A stretch of 64,000 nt of DNA from Metallyticus violacea (lineage: Eukaryota > Arthropoda > Insecta > Mantodea > Metallyticidae): the NCBI GenBank assembly GCA_030762175.1, contig CM060831.1, forward strand, positions 80,011,001 through 80,075,000, read 5' to 3'. How positions within the stretch are numbered: the stretch's first letter is position 1; each line of letters starts with the position of its first letter. The position numbers and the translations under genes were made by a program. The notes under the pieces were generated by a model. It was given only the letters and a program-made list of their open reading frames with translations. It had not been told where the DNA came from and ran no database searches. Shown piece after piece: positions 58,201-64,000 of this stretch.

Positions 58201-61200
58201 AAATCAACCACTTTTCATGTGTACAAGTGTTGGTTGGTTGTTAGTGGCCACTGGGGTTGCTAATGTTTACCAATTTTTCCCTAGCTTTCCAATTAGTATG
58301 TGCAGTAATCCTACCTTTGCATGGTGCACCTGGGTAATACTAAGCCGTTAACAGCCATGGTAAACTTTCCAATATGTAAGAGTTCTAATGTGTACAAGTG
58401 TTTAATGATATCTTACCCAAATGAAGCATGTTCGAACATTGTAACAATGGAATTGGGAAATTTAATAATAAAAATTAGTAATTTTGATATAGTATGTGCA
58501 TAAGGAATTGGCAAGTTTCGGTGGGAAAAAAAGCATATTCCAAAGCCAAAATTTGAAAATAAAATTTTTAGCCTCTGCTTCGTTTTATTTATGGACACTC
58601 TTCTCAGGTCATCAGTGTCCCATTCAATACTGGGTATGAAACAGCCAACAAATTTTGCTCAGAGGTCTCTTTCAGGCTTGAGGTTCTTTAACATGCCGTA
58701 AATCCATGACTCATGGCTTTACTTCCATTCTGCAGGAAGCTTAGCATTTTTGCACCCGAAAAACCCACTGACCCTGAGATCTTGGGTTTATGAGGCAAGT
58801 ATCGTTACCTCTAGACCACCAGGAACAACTAAATTTGTAGTCCAAATGAACATGTCTATGTTTTAAGTATGTGGAGGTTGAAACAAATTTAATTACACAT
58901 TGGATTTTGTTGAGTTTTCATTTAAACTTAATGAGAAGCACCAACAATTATAGGAATAGGCCTGCTGTACCGCCACAGGTGGTCAAGGTCATTAAGGCTT
59001 GTACTTGTGAGCAGGTCTGGGGTTCGAATCCTGCCAAGACTGTCCTCCCTGACTGAGGTTTTTTTCAGGTTTTCCTGTCATCATAAATGGCAAATGCTGA
59101 GGAGGTATCCTAAACTTACGCCTGGAACATTTCATTCCTTAAATAATCCTTTCGTGCCTCAGTAATAAAAACAGGTGTTTAAGGAAGGAAAACAATTTGA
59201 CACATGACCATGCTTCAAATCCTCTGCAACAAGATTTGTAAGAAGCCTTTTGGAGTTCAGATGTATGCCAAAAAAGTGAAATAGTCTATTCTTAAAATCA
59301 TTATTTAAATAATATTGACATTTACATAGACACTGGATAATTTCCACAAGTTGGAATTTACTCCTCTCTGACCTTTGCTTTAGGTCAAGGCTTATCACAC
59401 CTGCAAAACAATTCATATATTTGTGTGATTGCTGTTCTTGGAAATGTTCTCTAGGTCAACCACAATTGTAAAATTGGACTTCAAATTTAGGTTATTTCAG
59501 TCTCCTGCAAAAATTACTATATGGTCTTTCTTAGAGAAGCTTTTGCTAATCCCTTAATATCTGAAACTATATATCCATGATCAGCATTCAGTGTGTAGAG
59601 TACTTTAAATTGTCTCGTAACAGCATGCTGCAGACCTGATCCCATAGGTTTATGATGGCTGCTACCTAGAACTAAAATCTTCTCTTGTTAATATTGGGCC
59701 TACTGCATGAAGCTACAAGATTTGTGTTCAGCCCTTGGATTCTGTCTCTTAAATAGAATCTAAAACAGAAAACCTATCATTACTCTCAAAACCCTGCAAG
59801 TCATTTTTATCTATAGTATGCTGCAGCAAAATTTTCCTTCTTTTTGATTTCTTACCACTTTTGAGAAGCTAAAAGACCTAGAATTTGAATAGTTTACACA
59901 AAGTATTTTGGACAATTTTGCCTTCAAATTTTTTTACATTGTACTGCAAGAGAGCAATGACACAGTTCACATTTCAGCTTCTTCATATATAATTTATAAA
60001 TCGATCACCATCCGGAATATTACCATTCATATTTAAAACTACACATTTATAATAGTACCATACATTGCAAGAATCACATTAAATACTGCCTGACATCAAA
60101 CGCTGTATCCTAAGTATGGCTTCCTTTGGAAGGGAAGTAAAGCCGTGGGTCCCGTGTCATACATTTACAGCACGAAAAAGAACCTCAAGCCTGAAAGAGA
60201 GGCCTCTAAGCAAAATTTGTCAGCCGTTTTACGCCCTGAGTTGAATGGGATGCTGATGACCTGAGATGTTAAAGAGCGTCCATAAATAAATCAATAATAT
60301 AAGAAAACAACCAAACACTGCAGTTGCCACATATTTCATTCAAATTCATTGCAGAAAATACAGCACCTATGAACAGAAAGGAGCTAAATCTCAACAAGAA
60401 AGGTTAAGTTAGTTTCAGTTATTATGTGTTATTACAACCACTTAACCAGTGTAAATAAATGTGTCCTTTTGAAATAACAGTTGGTCATAATACAGTAGCA
60501 AACAATTTACTAACATGTTAAAACTAGAAGTATAGACTGTACACTTAATAAAGCTACATAAAAATGTTATAGCTAATATTTAGCAACTAAATAATAATGT
60601 TGTTTATCAGCAAGTCTATTGGAGCTCAAGCACTTTGGTTACTAGGCACCAATGTCAATAATATATAGTTCAACATGTGAATTATATATTATTGTTGTTC
60701 TTGAATAAAATATATTATACTTGTAAATTATTCTTCTCCTGTATTGTGAAGTTACCTTTCATCAGTCACATCTGGGGTTTTTTCCTTCCGGTATACTTCC
60801 AAGGTCAAATCTTGTCTGGGAACTAATGGGAAGGTGTCGCTATTGCATTACTCATTTGCAGGAACTATGTCAACATGTATGTTGCCAGATGTTTTCTTCT
60901 GTTATACTGTGGAATATCAGGCTTTATGTGCCTCATGACAGTTTTGATGTGTAAATGTTTAGTATTTCTTTGTTGCTGGTAGTATATTCACTCTGGTGGT
61001 TATTATCAAAGTCATTGATTTGTATGCAGTGTTTGAGATTGCTTTAAATAGTTGGGCAATTTGGTTTACGGGAGGTTTATTGTCAAAGTGTGCTATAGTG
61101 ATTGGTTGGTTGCATATCACACCAACTAGATTTTTGATGGAGAAGTACATATATGATTTAGTGATTTTAATGGGATTACTGGTGGCATATTTGTATAGCA

Positions 61201-62127
61201 TAGTGGTTAGAGTGCAGATATGGAGTACTTATGGGAAAGGATCAAATACCAACGTGTCTGAAGATAAGTAGTTAATATGTATTTATGGAAGGTGTAGGGA
61301 AGAAACAGAAAGAATAAAAATGGTGCAAAGGCATGGAAAAGTAGAACAGGTTTAAGTTTCGTTATTTGTTAAGTTGATTCATATGTGACATAATTGGATT
61401 TGTCATATCCCTGTATTCAGCACTTGTTTCCTAGTGCACTTTAGTACTTATGTGCAGAAAAGCTTTCTGAGTTAAAACATTGCTCTTGCTTGTGACAATG
61501 ATAATTCTGATCACAAACATGATACTAGCTGATATTTCGTCACATTTTACCTATTTAAGATTAAAAAAAGTAACTAACAATTAACTCAAGTTAGATCCTG
61601 TAACAAAAACAGAAATAAACACAAATTTGCATTTCGCACGAATTTATTAGCCGATACCCTCACATTTGCAAGTGTAAGCGCCAAATTAGTCTTTTATTAC
61701 ACACTATGAAAGATGTTAGCATATCTGCGCACATTTTGAGATCAAGTAATGTTCAATAATATATTTAAAAAAACTACATAATTTCAGATAATCTTACCTG
61801 CGACAAGCTGCCAAACTTTGTACGAAAATTATTGAGCGTTTGGGTCAGCTTATCCGCTCCTGACCGTAGTACTCGCCCAGGATGTAAAGGCGATATAGAT
61901 ACAGTAGAAAGATTCATATTAGCCCACCGTCTCTCATGCTGCTTGCCATCTTGCCTAATTGACATCAAAGAATACGGGCATTCATTATCAAAGCGATCTT
62001 GCAGTCTCTGTCGTGTGACTTTTGCATCTTCCGGCTCATTTACAGGCCTCAAACACGCCTGAGCTCTGTAAAATGTAAACGAAGAGCTTCTTTTATCCGA
62101 CCTCATGTTTCCAACACTATAACCCAA
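44380..62127 (-). CDS. Three-exon gene for a basic cell-cycle-like protein (PIMREG-like?)
   Basis: Exons 62127-61798, 51500-51292 and 44533-44380 join with matching phases (0, then 2) to 230 residues, or 223 if the second in-frame ATG (62106) is used. The product is basic and rich in Ser/Thr-Pro: SPLHP near residue 79, STRRRHRLKESPASP (115-129), RSRNILGRTPTKLYSPFG (135-152). It has a KEN motif (166-168) and several RxxL sequences, signals used by the APC/C ubiquitin ligase. The arrangement 'NMNL..VLRSGADKLTQTL..FGSLSQKFR..RRR' resembles vertebrate PIMREG (FAM64A, about 248 residues), a mitotic protein, but this rests on memory and weak similarity. The promoter has a CCAAT box. Gene reality is fairly well supported by splice sites and phase; identity is open. 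Confidence 0.65.
45060..45560 (-). mobile_element. Penelope-like element, 3' part
   Basis: Collinear with 20830-21310, including the endonuclease region (TTCATTTTTCCAATGTA, the complement of the YIG motif codons). Near 45085-45125 is a degenerate hammerhead (CTAATGA and a GGGAGC-AATT-GCTCCC hairpin, but GAAAC lost). Confidence 0.75.
46860..47850 (+). mobile_element. DDE transposase relic (Tc1/mariner-type, insect family)
   Basis: The frame at 47234-47455 reads NQASVLRILRWH and HENDLQNCVSFSEWVL, then QVSLRNVYY, matching the HTH end and the first catalytic region of this family. A second frame at 47518-47730 reads HIARFNTACLGQMLQDHWID, the equivalent of the 'GAPAHIAR..WIGRGG' block. Frameshifts between them and a missing C-terminus show decay. 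Same broad family as 54290-55321. Confidence 0.7.
47862..48090 (-). mobile_element. SINE family B with internal deletion
   Basis: GCACCACAGGCAGTGGACAC at the 3' side and CTTAACGACCTTTGCCAT at the tRNA-like head. About 40 bp between ACATCAAATG and TTACAGGCCTAAG are missing relative to the 5430 copy. Confidence 0.85.
48130..48820 (+). mobile_element. Penelope-like element, endonuclease C-terminus
   Basis: NKEIRNIY, then CLDCEFKYIGKIKINL across two frames near 48300-48375 is the GIY-YIG motif with its C-x2-C. The tail follows in broken frames to a hammerhead-like end at 48678-48738. Confidence 0.78.
48678..48738 (+). ncRNA. Hammerhead-like motif, GAAA mutated
   Basis: AACAG-CTGAGGA, an imperfect hairpin, then GAATC-AC-GTC. 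The A-to-T change in the invariant GAAA should abolish cleavage. Confidence 0.45.
48824..48905 (-). mobile_element. SINE family A, tRNA-head fragment
   Basis: GCCATACTTAGGAATTTTAT and GGCCAAGTTTGAACCCATGA match the head and its junction with the body. It is interrupted at 48900 by the next Penelope fragment. Confidence 0.7.
48905..49730 (+). mobile_element. Second Penelope-type subfamily, RT to endonuclease (heavily decayed)
   Basis: YADIFAVCAHG near 48912 corresponds to the 'YVDDTFVVWPHG' RT catalytic block. Later pieces match 'LNRLSPNIRF..E..GKL.FLDV' (48970-49040), a GIY-YIG-like ECQCKKSYIRQ (near 49400) and LEHAIK-TDFDNIQV (49517-49555). The motif set differs from the other copies and resembles the Neptune-like group. 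Stops in every frame. Confidence 0.65.
51292..51500 (-). CDS. - strand gene, exon 2
   Basis: Acceptor TTTACTTTTAG, then KFRGSTRRRHRLKESPASP, then TPQTRSRNILGRTPTKL, YSPFGIDSP, and CDKENE; ends AGA AG|GTAAGA. GC content and CG dinucleotides are well above the flanking intron. A weaker alternative donor (T|GTAAGC) inside would drop the KEN motif. Confidence 0.75.
51940..52200 (+). mobile_element. Full-length SINE family B ending in a microsatellite
   Basis: Head GGTGGCCAAGGTCGTTATGG, B box GGTTTGAATCCC, complete body, then GGGCGCTAAACATAACAACA running into an (AAC)(AAT) array at 52199-52250. Confidence 0.9.
52199..52250. repeat. (AAC)n(AAT)n microsatellite at SINE tail
   Basis: The array starts where the SINE 3' tail ends, so it probably grew from that tail. 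Confidence 0.9.
53328..53400 (+). mobile_element. tRNA-derived SINE-like fragment (family D)
   Basis: TATTCAAATCCTGGTCAGGT followed by CAAGCTGT resembles 8930-8960. Only the B-box side is clear. Confidence 0.4.
54280..55321 (+). mobile_element. DDE transposase gene relic (DUF4817-type N-terminus)
   Basis: TYGELANMHFVYGFTQCNTV at the start, then YAELFLQRWQPHHTF, is the DUF4817 helix-turn-helix region common in insect transposases. In shifted frames, YSIQT near 54740 is the remains of the first catalytic Asp block, and the frame at 54995-55321 carries SLDLTPIDFFFWDHMKSLVY followed by the complete C-terminus ending QHFEHFL. Many stops in the middle. Nearly full length, about 1.04 kb. Confidence 0.82.
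56314..56330. repeat. (TA)n microsatellite
   Basis: ATATATATATATATATAT run; another lies at 2494-2513. Confidence 0.9.
56515..56572. repeat. Penelope-end-like segment
   Basis: AACAATAATTTGTCATATTA and ATATTTCACTGTGAAAATCC match the segment at 25125-25170, which lies beside a hammerhead-bearing end. Confidence 0.5.
56868..56948 (+). mobile_element. Third tRNA-derived SINE-like sequence (family C)
   Basis: AAGGTGGTCAAGCGATTTAG (A-box side) and CTCCTGGGTTCAAATTCCAC (B box) at tRNA-like spacing, followed by a T-rich tract. Different head from families A and B. No long body seen. Confidence 0.55.
57177..57240. mobile_element. Possible fragment of a dispersed element end
   Basis: GGCTTTCATGGCCGGCATTG resembles sequences often found at the ends of Penelope-like elements in other animals. 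This is recollection, and only a short stretch matches. Confidence 0.25.
57500..57990 (+). mobile_element. piggyBac-like transposase relic, N- and C-termini joined
   Basis: The frame at 57512-57697 is acidic and serine-rich (ASESSDEEISGDSG), like piggyBac N-termini. It is followed within about 30 bp by VIDYNKGMNGVHAYDQ (57716-57760), the conserved 'YNxxMGGVDxxDQ' block near the C-terminus. The frame at 57762-57983 continues with MRFTKFQLNLAKQIL. The catalytic core is missing, so this is an internally deleted copy. Confidence 0.65.
58058..58212 (+). mobile_element. SINE family A, 3' half
   Basis: AAGCAAAATTTGTCTGCTGT and ATGTTAAAGAGCTTCCATTA match the body and tail. The head is missing. Confidence 0.8.
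58578..58832 (-). mobile_element. Near-full-length SINE family A, diverged
   Basis: From TTTATTTATGGACACTC (3' end) to TAGACCACCAGGAACAAC (head). Several small deletions, including one in the B-box region. Confidence 0.85.
58970..59185 (+). mobile_element. SINE family B
   Basis: CACAGGTGGTCAAGGTCATT head, GGGGTTCGAATCCTGCC B box, and body through GCAAATGCTGAGGAGG. The part between the CTTAAATAATCCTTTCG junction and the CTCAGTAATAAAAACAGG 3' end is deleted. Confidence 0.85.
60111..60300 (+). mobile_element. SINE family A, 5' truncated, well preserved
   Basis: Begins at TCCTAAGTATGGCTTCC and is close to the 2523-2820 copy through the CCATAAATAAATCAATAAT end. The low divergence suggests a recent insertion. 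Confidence 0.88.
61798..62127 (-). CDS. - strand gene, exon 1
   Basis: Open from ATG at 62127 (or 62106) to the donor CAG|GTAAGATT. It encodes YRAQACLRPVNEPEDAK, RLQDRFDNECPYSLMSI and LHPGRVLRSGADKLTQ, ending FGSLSQ in phase 0. CG dinucleotides are frequent here and upstream, unlike the rest of the window, as expected of a first exon near a promoter. TTTACATTTTACAG before residue Ala17 could instead be an acceptor, making this an internal exon. Confidence 0.7.
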
Positions 62128-62214
62128 TTCCTAACAGACAATATCCAATATTATTTAAACCATTTAAACCAAGCCGGTTTCGTACTCTCGGTACCAAAAC
62201 TGCCTATAATTTTC

Positions 62215-62219
62215 ATTGG
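62215..62219 (-). promoter_or_regulatory. CCAAT box upstream of the - strand gene
   Basis: CGGCCAATGA on the - strand, 88 bp before the first ATG. NF-Y CCAAT boxes are usual in promoters of G2/M genes, which would fit the KEN-box protein; function is inferred. Confidence 0.45.
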
Positions 62220-62916
62220 CCGAATGCTTTGGTTGGTTATACCAACTATATACCAGTAATATTACTAGAGCACGGCTGCATATTAGAAGCCTGTAATGAG
62301 AATTTGGATTTTTCTTAATATTTACTATTCCGGATATTCAAGTAAATTACCTTAAATGTTCAGTATTTTCAAATTAACTTTAATTACAAAAAGATGGAAA
62401 TAGTGCTATCCCGGTGAGAAATCACTGACATATATGTGTTGGTACTTTGAATCTTGTTGCCAGGCTATATTTATAAAAGCTGAGGTGTCCACAAATGTGA
62501 ACAAGTTTAAATTATATAATCTTGTTGGAGTGATTTTTGAGTATTCAGTTACTGACGTTCTTCTCTTGTCACATAATTAGTGGTATGTGATAACTGTAGG
62601 ACTGCCAGATCTCCGGGCACCGCTCAGAATGGCCTCCCTGGCGGACAGGACATTTTTGGCTTAGGGAAATTTAATGGCGATGATGATGATGATGGATGAT
62701 GTACTTGGTGAAAATTGACTGTCCAAAATAACTTCAAAAGTGAATGAGCGTCTGTGATCGGGTTGAAGTTGAAGTTTCAACACGCTGCTCTTTTCGCCAC
62801 TAGTCTCTCACGCTGTTGCCAACTGAAATTATTTTTTTCAATAATTGTAGCAGTATTTTAACGCAACCTTAAGTTCTTACTGCTTTATTTGTGCATGTTG
62901 TTCATATTGTTTTAAC

Positions 62917-63980
62917 ATGAATCCGGCAAAAAGCTACGGTAGCTCTTTTCGAGATCAATGGTTGGAAATGATAAGTTTAGGACTGGCTAGATAAAGGAGA
63001 GGATGGACCTTCTTGCAGGTGTAGAGTTTTGATTGATTGATTGATTCTATTTATGGACGCTCTTTAACATCTCAGGTCATCAGCGTCCCATTCAAATCAG
63101 GGCGTGAAACGGCCGACAAATTTTGCTTAGAAGCCTCTCTTTCAGGCTTGAGGTTCTTTTTCGTGCCGTAAATGTACGACACGGGACCCACGGCTTTACT
63201 TCCCTTCCGAAGGAAGCCATACTTAGGATTTTTACGCCCGAAAAAATCCATCGATCATGGCCGGGTTCGAACCCGCAATCTTGGGTATAGGAGGCAAGTA
63301 TGGTAACCACTACACCACCAGGACCTACTACAGGTGTAGAGTGTGCAACATTTCATATCAGTAAAGTATGATGGCGTTAAAGCTGTTAATAAGCATTTGG
63401 AATCAAAGAGGCACAAAGAACGTTACCAAGTACAAATTGGGAATTGCCTGATTCTATTTAGAAATTTATGCGTCCACGATATTCAGTTGAACATGATAAA
63501 ATTATAGCAACCGAGTTGGCTTGAACATTACATGGTGTAAAAGCATCACCATGCTACGATTCACAAGAATGTGGTAATAAACTTTACTCTTCTGTTTTCA
63601 ATGACTCTCCAGTAACAAAAAATAAAGTTGTGCGCCAAAAGTGAAGCCCTGGTTACAACCGTTCTTTTACCATTCTCACAGGAAAGACTTTAAAAAATAT
63701 CCCATTTTCATTTGGTTTAGATGTGTCAAATAAAGGTAACAAGAAGCATTTCCCATTAGTGGTGACACATTTTTCTGTAAAAAAAAAATGGAAAACGTAG
63801 TGATATTCTAGATTTCTGAGGACAGTAATGACAGTGATGAGGACATTTCAAATAAAATTGAAACAATAATTGCAGTAAACGGAATTCTATGACAATGCAA
63901 GTAATATTAACTATGTTAAATGCAATGCAATTATCAGAAAAATAAAAAAACGAAAATCCTAATATACTAAAGGCCACGTT
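62917..63980 (+). mobile_element. hAT-like transposase gene relic split by a SINE
   Basis: ATG at 62917 opens MNPAKSYGSSFRDQWLEM; after a small frameshift the frame continues with LDKGEDGPSCRC and, beyond the SINE, RVCNIS, then KHLESKRHKERY: a C-x2-C..H-x5-H zinc finger. Later frames contain a stretch like FPLVVTHFSV near 63745-63780 followed by an acidic SEDSNDSDEDIS, as in DUF4371/hAT proteins with 'DSDES'. The DDE catalytic region would lie beyond the window. Confidence 0.6.
63027..63330 (-). mobile_element. Full-length SINE family A inserted in the hAT gene, 11-bp target duplication
   Basis: CAGGTGTAGAG occurs at 63016-63026 and 63331-63341. Between them is a complete family A element, head CAGGTCCTGGTGGTGTAGTG on the - strand and a GATTGATTGATT-type tail. 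The body is close to the 2523-2820 and 60111 copies. The insertion interrupts the zinc-finger codons of the transposase. Confidence 0.95.
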
Positions 63981-64000
63981 GTTGTTGCTATTACTGCATA

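Larger units (their letters stand above)
51501..61797 (-). other. Intron 1 of the - strand gene (10.3 kb)
   Basis: Donor CAG|GTAAGATT at 61797, acceptor TTTACTTTTAG at 51501. It holds SINEs, a DDE transposase relic and a piggyBac relic. The stretches 52250-54280, 55322-56300, 59186-60110 and 60300-61790 show nothing I can assign. Confidence 0.65.

Overview
This is eukaryotic nuclear DNA: AT-rich, intron-rich and dominated by transposable elements. The element mix (Penelope-like retroelements, Tc1/mariner relatives, Tigger/pogo, hAT, piggyBac, an RNase H-bearing LINE, and two abundant tRNA-derived SINE families), together with introns of 6 to 15 kb around short exons, suggests an arthropod with a large genome, probably an insect. 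I cannot name the species. Almost all of the long open reading frames are pieces of mobile elements or chance.

Two host genes can be assembled exon by exon. (1) IFT22/RABL5, a small Rab-like GTPase of the intraflagellar transport B complex, lies on the + strand at 9743-31596. It has four exons in matching phase and a 191-residue product. Two near-palindromic RFX 'X-box' sites, carried on a tandemly duplicated promoter segment, lie just upstream (9508-9521 and 9646-9659). This is the expected control signal of a ciliary gene. (2) A convergent three-exon gene lies on the - strand at 62127-44380. It encodes a basic, Ser/Thr-Pro-rich protein of about 223-230 residues with a KEN motif, and looks like a cell-cycle protein; a PIMREG-like identity is possible but weakly supported. 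A possible signal-peptide exon of a third gene sits on the - strand near 1512-1560.

Layout: 1-9430 is intergenic, with a duplicated ~0.7 kb repeat at 1-735 and 8171-8870, a degenerate tandem satellite at 6858-8015, SINEs and a mariner-like relic. From 9430 to 31600 is IFT22, whose 14.5 kb first intron holds Penelope copies, a mariner-like element, a LINE, a hAT fragment and large palindromes. From 31600 to 44380 is the convergent intergenic space with more Penelope copies, perfect palindromes and a Tigger relic. From 44380 to 62130 is the - strand gene, with Penelope, DDE-transposase and piggyBac relics in its introns. From 62130 to 64000 are its promoter and a hAT gene split by a SINE.

The most interesting signal is that many Penelope copies carry a conserved motif near their ends that fits a hammerhead ribozyme: CTGANGA, then a hairpin, then GAAAC-NN-GTH with a two-base loop in stem III. 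In several places these ends sit in long, perfect inverted repeats with no coding sequence, as if Penelope termini alone had been copied or inserted as foldbacks. Together with the duplicated X-boxes of IFT22, these merit follow-up.
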